Assembly (NCBI RefSeq): GCF_003473485.1
Contig: NC_053042.1
Coordinates: 54,957,762 to 55,021,761 of the forward strand
DNA length: 64,000 nucleotides
Source of the DNA: Medicago truncatula
Lineage: Eukaryota > Streptophyta > Magnoliopsida > Fabales > Fabaceae
Direction: 5' to 3'
In this document: positions 46,439-59,750 of the stretch, in pieces
Layout of the letters: each line of letters opens with the position of its first letter
Numbering within the stretch: position 1 is the stretch's first letter
Translations under genes and position numbers: made by a program
Notes under the pieces: model-generated
Seen by the model: the letters and a program-made list of their open reading frames with translations, nothing else
Told to the model about the DNA's origin: nothing
Database searches by the model: none

Positions 46439-49400
46439 CTATGTAGTGATTGAAAGATCTTTCAGCTGTCGGGGATCCACCTCGGAAGGTGATCTGGTGA
46501 GGGCACACTGTGCAGTTCTTGTTTTTGGGAAAGCAGTTGATGTTTTTGGGAAAGCAATGACATCCCTGATTGAATTAGCACCAGCTAGCAACATAACCAA
46601 TCTGTCCAGACCAAAAGCTATGCCTCCTGCATTTGATATATAATAACAATCATGGATAAAATCAACTGCTATTAAACATATTGAGATACAATCGTTGTGC
46701 CTCAAGTTTTTATAGTAGTGTTCAAATAAAGATACGCCAATTAAATTCCAACTTGATGAATATAAGATGTTTTTATTGAGATGTTTTTAGTTTAGAGGGA
46801 ACGGAAAGTAATATTATATTATTTCTATGGGTACTGCTAACTTGTGCCCTTAGGGCACATGTTAAGAAACCCAAAAAATAAATAATTTCTAAAATTTTGT
46901 GCATTCAATTCATTAAAAAGTTAAAGATTAAATGTAATGCACACATTCCAATAAATTATTTCTACATTTGATTCATTAACTTTAACTTGTGCCTTAAGTT
47001 CTTTCACCTTCCCTACATTTGTAATGCACACATTCCCTATTTTTATACTTATAACTGATGTGTGAAATGAGACAACATTAGAAGAGTTAGTGCCACATCA
47101 TTCTATTCACTAAGTTCTTTCACCTTCAATAAAATTGCTTGAAATATTTCCTGTCTCTGCAGCTGTAGTTTAACATAAGTTTGGCTTATAATAAATGTTC
47201 GATGTCTTATCATATACCTATTGCCATATACATGTTTACAGGATCGGCGTTAATACTTGGTTCCCACATTAGTGATAATAGCAAATGCCATTGATTGTGT
47301 TGTAAACTTGTGATCACTTCAATTCTCAAACAGATTGCAGTGCAAAAGAAATACTCGTCTAAACTGCCACTACCTTGCAGTTATTGATAACTGCTACTTC
47401 AATAAATAAAGAAAACTGGCCTTTTTTCCTTTCCTCAATATGGTTGTGCACAGACAAATGCTACTCTAATTAGATAATTCAGTTCATCGACAAGTGGGGC
47501 TATAAACCATTTTAGAAGAATTACCATGTGGCGGAGCCCCCATGTCAAGAGCTTCAAGAAGATGTCCAAACTTCGCTTCAGCCTGAAAAAGAATTTATAA
47601 TGCATAATTCAGATCAGTCGAAGCCAGGCATGCCTTGAAGGCATAAATATAAGCATTCTACGCCATTTCCAAAATATAAGGACCGGTAAGATTGACTGTG
47701 CCACAGAGCACATAAGAAAGAAAAGGTCAAAACTGCAGTTCACATTAACATGACAGAAAATTGAAATATATGGATATAGGGTATTGCTAACAAGTGTCGT
47801 AAGGGCACATGTTAAGGAACCAAATATAGAAATATTGTCTAGGAAAGAAGATTTTTTTTAACTTTTAATGAATTGAATACACCACTTCCAAGACAATATT
47901 TCTATTTTTTTATTCTTTAACATCTGCCCTTAGGGCTCTTGTTAGCATTTCCCATATATATTAATGTTTGAGACCTGTGAGTTTGATTTAACGTTTGAAT
48001 TACATAAGTATTTCAAGTGTTATGCTGCTGTTATGTGAGTGTTACTGTAATAATTACACAAATATTTCAAGTTTAAATTACGTAAGTGTTATGCAACTAT
48101 GTTGTAATGCAAGCTATGGTTATGAATTAAAATTTACTCAACTATTTCAAGTGTGATTTAAAGGTTTTGTCTTGCTTATGCTATTTTACATGCATACATG
48201 TCAATTTATGTGCACATATTTGAGATTTATGAGTTTTGCATAATCTTACGATTTTACTTCCCCTTACCAGTCATGCGTAGAATCTAGATTTTGACTACCT
48301 TGAATGAATCAACTGTCCCATCCCATGTGATGTAATCCAAACTATACATACAGCGACTCCACTTACTTTGTTTTTTTTGCACAATCTTCCCTCTGCTTTT
48401 TGGTAAAGCCTCAAGTAAAATTGTCATAGGCTTGTATTTTTCATACCGTTGGGAGCCCAAGGAAAAGTTGTAGACCCAATCACCCAAAATAACCAAATCT
48501 ATGCGGGAGGATATGTGTGAGGATATATGTGTTAGAGTGAGTGGGGAAGTTAGGCAATTTGTGAAATCAATTCTATTCTTATGATTCCCTCTTGTATCGA
48601 CCTTCCTGCTCTAACATTCTGCTTTCTAAATCTTTCTGCAACTCTTTCAAGATGAGTATTTGGTGTTGATTTTCTTGTTATTAATAAAATAGTACTTCCT
48701 GTTCTCCCAGAATTTGGTAGAATTGCATGCAATATTATACCAAGATAGTAAGATACTTCAGTGGAAGGTACTAAAACTTTTTCCTATAATGATAACACAG
48801 TGGAAGGTGTAGCCAGAAAACGAATAGAGCACAAGAAGCCAAGGTTACATGATTCTAGTCTAAATTTTTTCAGCCAACATCACCTCACTTAATAAATATG
48901 AAAAGATAGAAACTAAATGAAAAACATAAATAACACTAAGAATAGTCGCATGTACTAGCCTGCTCCATTGAGATGCCTACAGTCTCCAAAACCTTTTGTT
49001 GTATGTCGCGTTTATAAATTCTCAAACTCCCCCCACCAATCTGACATAAAGTATAATATATTGAGTATCAGTCGCAAAATTGTAAGGCTCGCAAGTTAAA
49101 GGGAGAGGAAAGAAATTAGAAATAAATCACAATCACCTTCACCCCATTGTAAACCATGTCATAAGCCAATGCACGAGCCGATGCAAGGTCGTTCATGTCT
49201 TCAGGATTTGGTGCAGTGAAAGGATGATGAAGAGCCTGCACAAGCCCATAATTAAGAATAATGAAAAGAATAATAAAGAACATAATCAGATATCTTGTTT
49301 ATTGAGAAATACATCGCTGGATGTTATTAAAAGCAAAACTCACCTCAAGCCTCTGCTCCGAATCATTCCACTCAAACATTGGAAAGTCGGTAATCCACAA

Positions 49401-52400
49401 AATTGAATGTCTGGCCTAAAATTCAAACAAAAATAACTAGATAACATAAGTGAAATGAATAATGGAGAAAGATAGAATTTTTTTTTCATTTAAAAAGCAG
49501 ATACCAACTTACATGGTCGATCAAACCTAATTCATTTGCCACAGAAACTCTAAGACAACCTAGAGTTTTATTTACAGATGCATGATGACCAACTGCAAAT
49601 AAAATCAGATCACTTGGTCCCGCAGAGCATCGCCTTAACAAATCCACTGTAGTTGCAGGATCCATACTTGATACTAAAGCAGAAATTCCCTTAATATCCC
49701 CTAAAATCAAAGATTTACACAATAAACACTGGAATATAACAAGCAGGTCTCAAAATATTATAAAATTGAGTATTGATAGGGAATTACTAATTTACCATTC
49801 TCTGTGATCTTGAGAAAAGGTAAACCGAATGCACCAAAATTTCGGTACTTTTTTGCACCAGAAGGTACACACAATACTTTAATAACTCCACCACACTCCA
49901 AGGAATCAGAGAAAACCTTGAAGGAAGACCTTGAGAAAATGTCAGATACCTGCAGCCAATGAAAAGTTCTATCTCAACAAGATGAAGCAAATCAAGGTAA
50001 GTTATGGCAATACAAACTAAAACACAAACAATGATTCAACACAGGATGACAGCAAGCTATATCAAATGAGAAAGACATGAAATTATATGAGAGGATCATA
50101 GAAACTACGATATGTTACAAACCACAAAAGTGCTATGGAGGAGGTAAAATAAAGATCATTACATCTTTTAATTCTAGATCGAATCTGGTATCTGGACGGT
50201 CCGAACCATATCTATTCATTGCTTCAGCATATGTAAGCCTAGGGAAAGGATTTGGTAATTCCACACCCTTAATTTCAAGAAAAACCTGCAATAAAAACCA
50301 ACTTCAAAATTAGCCATAATATACATGATTCGATTTTTATGGTTTTCTTTATGTAAAACCACGTCCACAAAAGATCTATATCAAACAAAATCTACAAGCA
50401 TTAACACCTTCCCATTTCAACATGGGATCCACCGGACCCTTAATTGATTGTTGAAAAATGGTCCCATAACTAAAAAACGTCTCAAAGTGATCCATTAAGT
50501 TTCATGCCGTTATAGGTTTTGGTCCCTTCCGTCAGTTTTTAACCCTAAATATTTAAGGTAGACCAACATTGTAGGTGGTCCACCATAGACCTTATAAAAC
50601 TTTTTAATTTAAACCCTTTGATCTTTTATTTAAAATGAGAATCATTGGATCATGCTGGTCTATTGTATCTTACAGTGAATCACCAACACTTAAATTTTTT
50701 CCCCTTTCTTCATCTTCTTCATCATTTATACTATATCGCAGAAAAATTCCGGCCAAAAAAAAAAAATCAACATTTAACACAATAAATAAAACCCAGATTC
50801 AACATCAATTCATCCCTTCAACATCATGAATTCATGACTTTAACAGATTCAACACAACAAATAAAACTCAGATTCTTAACCAAAAGTTTATCCCAAATTC
50901 AAAATTCTCAATGAATTCATGGAACAGATTCATCACAACAAAAAAAAACTCAGATTCTTAACCAAAATGCTTAACCCAAATTCGAAATTCTCAACCAAGA
51001 AGGGTGAAGAGGGAAGAAGAAGCAGAAGCAGAACGTGTTTGATAGGATTGAATTTATATTTGGAATTTTAGAGTTTTATCTTGTGGGGATTAACTAGTTT
51101 GGTTTGATTTTATGTGTTTGAGTTTTTAATTTTTAATTTTTTGAATTTCTGGATTTGGGTTTGAAAGTGATGAATTTCTGGATGAAGTTGTTGTTGATGA
51201 GCGAAGAAGATGAAGAAAAGGAAAAAAATTAAGTTTTGGTGATTCACTGTAAGATACAATATATCGAATGATTTAACGGTCCTCTTTTTAAAAAAAAATA
51301 TATCAAATGGTTAAAATTCATAAAATTAATAAGGTCTATGGTGGACCACTTTTAATGTTGGTCCACCTTTGACACTTAAGGTTAAAGTGATAACAGAAAT
51401 GGGACCACTTTGAGACGTTTTTTAGTTATGGGACCACTTGATCAATTAAGTTAAGGGACCGGTTGACCAATTAAGCCTTTCAACGTATATCTTTTCCTGA
51501 GATAAGTGAGGCTGCAAATATCAATACCAGCTTCTAAATCTTTTAAAGTATCATTTGATATTTCGAACCACCAAAAGAAGTTATCATCTGTTGATACCTT
51601 GTTCCTCCATTCTAAATTTTTATTTAATATATGCTTCCATTACTTCAAAAGTGTGGATAAAATGAATATAATTATAGATGGCATAAACTAACCTTTCTGA
51701 TCAACTCTTCATTAAGAGAAAACATATCTTCTAAAGGAGTAAAAGCCATTTCCATATCTAGTTGTGTGAACTCAGGTAGTCTATCAGCTCTTAAATCTTC
51801 ATCCCGAAAACATCTGCGAAAAGTAAATTGCATTTAATCCAAAAACGAAAATGGTCAGTTGCATCACAATCTTTATAATGTAATTTTTTGGTTTAGATTA
51901 GAAAAGCTAGCATTCTGTATTCTTGGTTGATGTAAATCACGCAACCAAATGCTTTATTTATACGAAAAAAGGAAGAGTTTTTACAAATCCTCCATAACAT
52001 AAGCCAAGATACAAATAAACTAAAAAAAAAAAATACCATACCTTGCTACTTGATAATATTTATCAAAACCAGCTACCATTAGCATTTGCTTAAATAGCTG
52101 AGGGCTTTGTGGCAAGGCATAGAATGTTCCTCGCTTCATAATTCATGTGACAGAATCAACAAAACGTAAAATAAATTACATCTCTTAAAAAATAGATAAA
52201 ACATTCATATTGCTTTTCATCTTAGCAATGCTCTTCTCATAAAAGATGTTATGCCAATAAAATAAAACAAAATAAAAATCAGTGACATAATACAAACAAC
52301 TTGCTTATGGAAAAATACTACAATCTTTGCAATCATTTCTACACAGTCAAAACATAGCAGATAAATATAAAAGGACGATGCTTTGTGCACACATGCACAA

Positions 52401-55400
52401 GACAAATCTGCATACGTTCTACATTAATGCCATTGAGGTGTAGGTAGTAAATATCTTTTGAAGCTGGGATCATAAATCCTATCAACCCATTCAACATTGC
52501 AATATCTAATTGAGCGTTTGAAAAAAAAACAATTAATTGATCTGATTATGCAAAAGATAAAGATAATTGCCTGTGCTGAACTTTTGACGAGACCAATATT
52601 TATAAAGTCTGTTGACTTATTTGCTCTATTGTAACTAAAATCCATACTAAACAAAGAGAGAAAGACTAACAAAATGTTAGACAATAAAATGAAATAAGGA
52701 TCTCATACAATAGATGAATAAATCTAAATACCTGGATTCTTGATGGAACTAAATAATCCCGGGCACCTTCTGGTGTGGATCTTGACAATATTGGAGTTTC
52801 AATCTACCTTATGATCAAAAAAGGTAAAGATCAACACAGGATGATACAAGATACCAACAACCAAAGTACGATGTGCAAGAGACTCGAAAATTCAAATGAT
52901 GAACCTACTGGATAGTACCTCCACAAAACCATGTATGTCTTCTAGATATCTTCGTATGAGTTTAACCACATTATGCCGCAGCAACATGTTAGAATTCAAT
53001 TGCTGCCTCCTTAGATCAAGACATCGATACCTAAAAATTCCAAATGTCAGCAATAATGAAAACATCAACCACAGTCAAACATGTGTCAGAAGCACATTCA
53101 ACCACATCATCAAACTTGATAAAATATCATAATTTTACAACCAAACGAGGAATTAATACCAAACGCAGTCATTTGGTATAAAAAAGAAAAATAACAAAAG
53201 CGTCATAGAGCAACTTATACTTGTATTAAAACCAAACTCAAGCATGAGATGTGCTAGGATGGAACAAAGAGGCAAGCTGGACACAGAACAGATAAAAACC
53301 AAGAACAAATCCCCAAGGCAAGCAAAATATCCAGCAGTAGCACACAACACAAAGCACTGCTTGAACATGCTAAAAATGCACCTAACTCCTTCGCAACAAA
53401 CTCATACAACCAAAGAAAAGCCTCCCACCAGAATAACTAACAGACTTCACCAAAACTTGAAACAGCAAGAAATTCTCCACTTTAAAACTTGATTTCAAGC
53501 TTCAAGACTATTCAAAAATAAAAACTCATCATTGCTTCTCCCTAGATGTGGATACCCTACAAAGCAAGGACATGCCTTACATAGACATTACAGACTTCAA
53601 CAAAGGATACCATGAAAAACCATGACAGAATGGTTGGTCTTACCAGTGAAAAAACGTGACAGTATGCTGATAGCAAGGACTTCAATAGTTCTAATTTAAT
53701 TTAGTATTAAAATATTTTAAATTGATCCACAATGCATTATGTTGCATCAGTCGGTGAACTTGTGTATATTTTTCCAAATGCTTGCTGTTTATGTTTTCTG
53801 AGGGTAAAATAATCAATTAATAATGACTTTTTTCCAGGGTACGAGACTAATGTAATAATTGAATAACTCTGTGCAACACTAGCTTAAAGTCATTGCAGTA
53901 AAGGATGAATAGCACTAGATCACAAGATTAAGAATAAATCAGGGCTGCATTAGACTAAAATCTTATTAGAGTTTTGAAGGCTGTCAATTAGAAACTCTAT
54001 TTCTGCTCCATGTAAACTATCTAATGTAGTGCTAAAGAATTAGAAAGACACTGTTAACAAACATTGTAGTCTAATAATGAGCATCATATGATGATTGGTG
54101 AATAGCAATAGTGTTGAATTTCTCCAAGGCTTTGTTTGGGAGTTTGGAGGGGTGGGGAAGGGAGGGATTCGGAGGGTGTGAAATATATACGAAAGTAGAG
54201 AAATCTTTCACATTTTTTCAAAGAGTGTATTTTTAGAGAATGATAAATTAATGCTTATGATTAATATATTTTTTATGTTAAGAATATTATAACCACATAG
54301 GATCATTTTTGAAGAATTCATATAAATCCTCCAAAACCCCTCAAAACCCTCCTCAAATGCAATTTTTGAGTTCCACCAAATGAGGAGGATTTTATGTTAT
54401 GATGAAAAACAAACCCCCCAAATCCCTTTATTTCTTCCACTTTCTCCTTCCTTCTTTTTTTTTTTTTTTTTTTTCCAAAACCCTCCCTTCCCCTCTAAAC
54501 TCGCAAACAAAGCCTAAGGGTGTGTTTGGATTGAGGGTTTAGGAGGGGAGGGGAGGGGAGGGCTCACTTTTATTTTTTATATTACCAACAATGTAAAATG
54601 ATTTTTTTAAAATTGAATTAACAACATGATAAATGATCATATAATACTTCAAAAACACTTAATTTATTTTAAAAAAAATGTTTTACATTGTTCGTAATTT
54701 AAAAAATAAAAAATGAGCCCTCCCTTCCCTTCCTAAACCCTCAATCTGTTTGGGAGGGGGTTCGAGGACTAAGTCGATATTTTGATATATATTTGGTATT
54801 TTTAAAAAATTAAAAGAATGATTAATGATCATATAATAGTTCAATCACACTTAATTGATTTAAAAAAACATTTTATAGTGTTCATAATTTTAAAAAGAAA
54901 AGGAAACCCTCCACTCCTAACCCCTTTATCCAAACAAACCCTATGGATTAAACTATGTTTGCCTTACGAAACCAGAAATTGAAGTTGTTAATATTACATG
55001 TCTCCATGTTTTGGAACTAAAACCAGAAAACTTAACATAATACATAAAAGAATAGGTACCAATAGCATGAAAAATTCTCACATTTAAACTAAAATTATGA
55101 ATAAGTAATAAATAAAAGAGTTAATAACATGGACCTCAAAAGGGTTTCCTCTTTAAGAGAATCTTTGGCATGATCATCATCATGTGTGGTAACTAAGAAT
55201 GGTAACTTTGCATTGACAGAGTTTAACACTTGAACCTCATTTGCAACAATTTCGATGAAGCCGGTTTTCATGTTGTTGTGGATTGATTGAATTAGACGAG
55301 ACCTAACAACACCTTGAATGGCAACGACATACTCGAGTCTTACGTTATTGAGAGCATAATGTGCGGCTGGAAATTCATGAGTAAGTGTTTTAACCTGAAT

Positions 55401-55604
55401 AATGCCGGTATGGTCTCTAAGATTGAGAAAGGCGAGTCCACCGTGGGATCGGTGATATGCAACCCAGCCACAGAGGCGAACTGTTTCGCCGACATTGTTG
55501 GAAGATAATTCGCCGCAAAAATGAGTCCTTGAAATCCATTCAAGGGATTCTTTCAGGCGCCGAAGGGTCATCAAACGAAATTCTTTTTGGAACAAAGACG
55601 ACAT
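46439..55604 (-). CDS. Aspartyl-tRNA synthetase, organellar (bacterial) type
   Basis: Thirteen exons on the minus strand: 55135-55604, 52919-53030, 52732-52803, 52042-52133, 51693-51813, 50163-50285, 49796-49949, 49513-49700, 49344-49415, 49137-49235, 48960-49040, 47525-47582 and 46439-46626, giving 609 residues in frame. An upstream in-frame ATG at 55622 would add six residues. An Arg-rich organelle presequence is followed by the OB-fold tRNA-binding domain ([20 protein letters not shown]), class II motif 2 ([12 protein letters not shown], about residues 249-260), the bacterial-type insert, ITDFPMFEW, and motif 3 [15 protein letters not shown] (about 548-562). It charges tRNA-Asp in chloroplasts and/or mitochondria (family knowledge; compare At4g33760). 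Just after motif 3, AFPKTST is followed by AFPKTRT, a 21-bp tandem duplication. The intron after exon 11 starts with GC. Introns 1, 5 and 12 contain transposable elements. Confidence 0.9.
46521..46562 (-). repeat. 21-bp in-frame tandem duplication in AspRS last exon
   Basis: TGTTTTTGGGAAAGCA occurs twice, 21 bp apart, encoding [14 protein letters not shown] where one FPKT is expected. The duplication preserves the frame. Confidence 0.85.
46829..47000. mobile_element. Probable MITE, GCTAACTTGTGCCCT family, in AspRS intron 12
   Basis: Begins GGGTACTGCTAACTTGTGCC CTTAGGGCACATGTTAAG-like sequence and ends near TTAACTTGTGCCTTAAG. Resembles 47775-47956. The right boundary is uncertain. Confidence 0.45.
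47775..47956. mobile_element. MITE, GCTAACAAGTG family, in AspRS intron 11
   Basis: The ends GGGTATTGCTAACAAGTG and CTCTTGTTAGCATTTCCC are inverted, and inner arms AATATTGTCT / AGACAATATT also pair. Short AT flanks prevent a firm target duplication call. Confidence 0.65.
50424..51477. mobile_element. Long-armed Mutator-like element in AspRS intron 5
   Basis: Arms of about 300 bp pair: CGGACCCTTAATTGATTG, GGTCCCATAACTAAAAAACG and TATTGTATCTTACAGTGAAT on the left have complements on the right, which ends GGTTGACCAATTAAGCC. The flanks TTTCAACAT (50415-50423) and TTTCAACGT (51478-51486) match at 8 of 9. The right end shares the GGCTTAATT terminus of the MITEs at 1526 and 23727. The left tip is degraded. 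Confidence 0.82.
54128..54514. mobile_element. PIF/Harbinger-like MITE in AspRS intron 1
   Basis: The ends GGCTTTGTTTGGGAGTTTGG and CTAAACTCGCAAACAAAGCC are inverted, and GGCTTTGTTTG is a common PIF/Harbinger terminus. The flanking CAA/TAA is an imperfect 3-bp duplication. Confidence 0.68.
54518..54941. mobile_element. Second GTTTGG-type MITE, directly abutting the first
   Basis: The ends GGGTGTGTTTGGATTGAGGG and CCTTTATCCAAACAAACCC are inverted, and inner AGGAGGGGAGGGG / CCCTCCCTTCCC blocks also pair. Three bases separate it from the previous MITE. The target duplication is unclear. Confidence 0.6.
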
Positions 55605-55869
55605 ATTCTTCTTTTTCTTCAAGATTGAGAAAACAAAATTGAAAACTCAGAAATTCATAGAATATGTAGGAATTTGGAGAAGGTTTAAGGTAGAACAGAA
55701 CATTCCGGTGTGAGAAATAACTCGACCCATTTCGTGATGACTTAAATAGTACCTAAAGTAAAAATATTCTTAAATATCTTTACAAACATATACTTTAACA
55801 TGTGTGTTTAAAAAATAAATAAAAAATAATTGAAAAGATGGTGGGACCAACTTTTATATATTTTATTTT
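55605..55869 (-). promoter_or_regulatory. AspRS 5' region
   Basis: About 265 bp lie between the AspRS start codon and the foldback element at 55870. No clear TATA box or other regulatory motif was recognised. Confidence 0.35.
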
Positions 55870-57539
55870 GAGTAAATAGTCAATTACCCCCTGAAATTGT
55901 AACTTTCATCAAAAATCCCCCTTGAATTTTGCAAAATGTCAAAAACCCCCCTGAAATTGTCAAGCGTCTGTCAATTACCCCCCTCCGTTAATTTCCTCCA
56001 TCCAACATGCTGATGTGGCTGTTAACTGCCATGTGGCACTGACACATGGTCAGAAAAGTCATGTCACGTCATAGGGGGGGTAATTGACTATATTTTATTT
56101 TATTTTTTGAAAAAAATCTGATTTTTTTTTTTTTAAATCTGATTTTTTTTTCTTTTCATAATTAACATTTGTGCCACCCACTGAACATGCAAATACCCCT
56201 ATGAAATTAAACATTTATGTGCAAATATCACCCTCAAATTTAAAATTTATGTAGCAAATATCCCCTCAAATTTATAACTTATATGCAAACATCCTCTCCA
56301 AATGTAAAACTTATATGCAAATTACACCTTGAATCATAAAACTTTAATGAAACTTATTCTTAATCTATAACAATAAAAAAGACAAAAAATCACATCTTTA
56401 AAATAAAACAATTATAAAAATCACAATTTCAATAACACCATACAAATTATGCATTGATTACATGATGCTGAAAACAAGTCTACAACAAAAGTTTAAAATG
56501 AAAATGGTCATCAATGATGATATTCATACATCCTAGTTAATGTATTTAAATACATAAACTTAAGTCTGCATTTAACAACTTAATTAAAACTAACATGGAA
56601 ACAGAGATGCATATGCATTAAAATGTTGTGTTTTTAGAGCAAATAATTGCAGATCCTCCCGAAAAAAAAATTAACAAGGATTTGACCAAGACATATATAT
56701 AATATATGAAGGTAAATTTGCTAGTTATGGCAAAGTGTAATTACAGCGGGAAGTTAAATTTTCTCCAACAGCAAAAGTGTAATGGCAATAATTTGTCAGC
56801 ATCTCACCAGGGGGAGAACCATTTCGAGCAACACCCTTACGCCTTAATATATAGAGATTTAGTGGTGTGTTCCGTGGGAACCCCTGAAGGAGCATAACTA
56901 TAAATATTCCCAAGCTCTTGGCCAAAAAACAATTCTACCTGAGCCTACACACAACCATCCATTCATGCACCAATAACCTCTCCCCCTTTGTTTTATTTTA
57001 AAGATGTGATTTTTTTTTCTTTTTATTGTTATTAGAGATATAGTAAATTATAGATTAAGAATAAGTTCTACTTAACCATTAAAGTTTTATGATTCAAGGT
57101 GTAATTTGCATATAAGTTTTACATTTGGAGAGGATGTCTGCTACATAAATTTTAAATTTGAGGGTGGTATTTGCACATAAATGTTTAATTTCAGGGGGGG
57201 TATTTGCATGTTCAGTGGGTGGCACAAATGTTAATTATGAAAAGAAAAAAAAATCAGATTTTTTTCAAAAAAAAAACAGATTTTTTTCAAAAAAAAAAAA
57301 TATATATATATATATATATAGTCAACTACCCCCCTATGACTTGGCATGACTTTTCTTACCATGTGTCAGTGCCACGTGGCAGTTAACGGCCACATCAGCA
57401 TGTTGGATGGAGGAAATTAACGGAGGGGGGTAATTGACAGACGCTTGACAATTTCAGGGGGGTTTTTGACATTTCGCATAATTCAGGGGTTTTTTTTGAC
57501 AAAAGTTACAATTTCAGGGGGGTAATTGACTATTTACTC
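55870..57539. mobile_element. Large Mutator-like foldback element upstream of AspRS
   Basis: 1,670 bp with ends GAGTAAATAGTCAATTACCC and GGGTAATTGACTATTTACTC, flanked by the 10-bp repeat ATTTTATTTT (55860-55869 and 57540-57549). Arms of about 500 bp pair, including CCGTTAATTTCCTCCATCCA with its complement near 57405-57425 and ACATTTATGTGCAAATA with its complement near 57165-57190. The central 56410-56990 is unpaired and has only short frames. Confidence 0.88.
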
Positions 57540-57654
57540 ATTTTATTTTCTACTATCTTAATGGTATAACTCGTTAGTTGTTTAAGAAAGAGCATTTTAT
57601 TTTTTGGTAACAGAATGCAAAATAAAAAAAACAAAAAAACAAAATAGCTATCTA

Positions 57655-57990
57655 GGGAAGAAGACTAGCATCCGCTAGTAGGAGTTTGTTGATTCTAACT
57701 GGAGGTGCAGCAAAGGACTGGTACGCCTCAAGAAGGCTAGCCCAATCTTTGCAAGGCAATCCGCACAGACATTACCTTCCATTAGTTTATGAACTAATTC
57801 CACTTGCCAATCTTGAGATAGGAGCTCCTGGATATTATGAAGGATCGCAATATAGTGATGTCAGTCGTTAATAGGTTCCTTAATCAACTTGACTGCTGTC
57901 TTAGAAGCGGAATAGCACACCAACTCTGACATGCCAAATTCTCAAGCCATTCTCAATCCATGATAAACTATCAAGAGTTCTGCATACATG
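57655..57990 (-). pseudogene. LINE RNase H domain remnant
   Basis: The minus strand reads YAELLIVYHGLRMAWNLA near 57950-57990 and EAYQSFAAPPVRINKLLLAD near 57665-57735, both typical of the C-terminal RNase H of plant LINEs, with stops and frame changes between. It may be the end of a different insertion from the one at 44833-45980. Confidence 0.7.
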
Positions 57991-59750
57991 ATATTTGAAA
58001 AACCAACGTTTCTAATTTTTTCTTCTATTTTTCTTTTAAACAATATACTATTGAGGGGGATTGGTTAGTTCAACTCATTTAAGCTAAAGAATAAAGAAGT
58101 AGGAGGTTCTAAGTTCATAACAGGATGAAAGAGAAAAAATAAATCTAAAAAATAACATTAGCACGTGTCATTCAATAAAATAAAAGTTATATTGTTAAAA
58201 GTTGAAACAACATAAATTTGAACTTTTATTTATTTTTTAACAAAAAAAAAAAAACAAAATGCGATAAAAGTTCATGCTGAGATGAAGCGTGAATACTCGA
58301 AACCAATCGAGTGCAAGATTGTAATTCTAACTTTTCACCCCATTGAAAATTAGGACAAGTAGAAGGGACAATGAAGGCTAAACCCGTCCCCTCCCTGTTA
58401 GCATGCCTATATAACAATTGTGTGTATTTGGGCGACAAAATAAGCGGGTTGGACCATGATTGATATGCACCAGAAACCAGGTTTTTCATTGAATTAGGCG
58501 GATAACGGTCTTACTAAATTACTTACGAGACTTACCTTTTCCACCCTATCCATTTATGGACCATACTAATAATTTAAACTCATCATTGTGTTTTAGGTCA
58601 TTGTTAATTGTTACTGCTGTTTCTTAGTCGAAAATGTGGTTTTCGAGCTATTTGATCATATTGACTCTGAAACTTTCCCAGAAAATCAAATGAAAACAAA
58701 AATCAATGATCAAGACTCCTCTAAAAGAAACTTCTTATGAGACTTCACCCCTCAAAATCTAAAATTCCATCGTTTTAACCAATTTTTTACATTTTCATAA
58801 AAATTCGAGAAAACTTACATTAGTTTTATTTGACATGTTTGATCTTTTTTTTTTACTTTGTCTTTGATTGTTTTTAAAATAAAATTCGCAACCTTTGAAA
58901 TGAGAGACTTTATAATCAAGACAATATTTATATATTTCAGATTCTTCCCCCCCTAAGAAAAATATATGAGAAATTCTTGCATGGTCTTGTCCTTAACATG
59001 TCATCCTTGAGCCCATCCAATCAAATAATTTCAATTAATTAGTTTAATATCAATAGAGAAAGAAAAAAAAACATTGCTACTCACAATCAATTCTCATGGT
59101 GTAGTTACTCTCTCTACTTCTTTGGAACGACTCACCCTTCTTTTCCGTTACCTTGTCCATCTCTTCTATTATACCAATAATTTAAGTTTTTCCACTTATA
59201 TTTGGTATAATAATTCCATCATATAGTAAAGATTCAGGAATGTAATATGTGGTTGTGGCTGCTATCGTTCACATGAATCTTTGTACATATGCTATTTTGG
59301 GTTCCTCTTGTGCAATCCATTTTCAAAATTACAATTATAGTAATGAATTTGTTCATTCCAAAAAATAATTTGAGCAAACAAATTACAGCAGGAATTCCCC
59401 TTTACACCCACTACACAAAGTATTTCCGATGGGTTCAGATGGCGATTTCAAACTTTCCATTTATTCAGAGACAAAAGAGAAAAAAGATAGAAGTAAAAAA
59501 TCTGCAAAATAAAAGGTTAATGGAGCTGTGATTGAATTCGACTTGGTGAAAAGGGTTTCGTAGCTATTGGCAGAAGAAAAGAGATGCGCGTGGCGTGAGT
59601 GAAGAAGTAGAAGAGGAGGAGGCAAATAATTGTTTTAATAGAGCATTTAAATCTCAGCCATTAGTTTTTAATCCAAAGACTGAAAATCATTCCTACCATT
59701 CTCACATAAAAATATCATTCTCACTTGATATGCCTATATATATATATATA
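57991..59750. other. Intergenic, no gene recognised
   Basis: A minus-strand frame at 58226-58489 (about 87 codons; contains SPKYTQLLYRHANREGTGLA) looks somewhat protein-like but matches nothing I know. The rest is AT-rich. Confidence 0.4.

Noticed and set aside
58226-58489. 87-codon minus-strand frame
   Set aside because: Some protein-like composition but no recognised motif, no splice partners and no homologue I can name. Left as unassigned.
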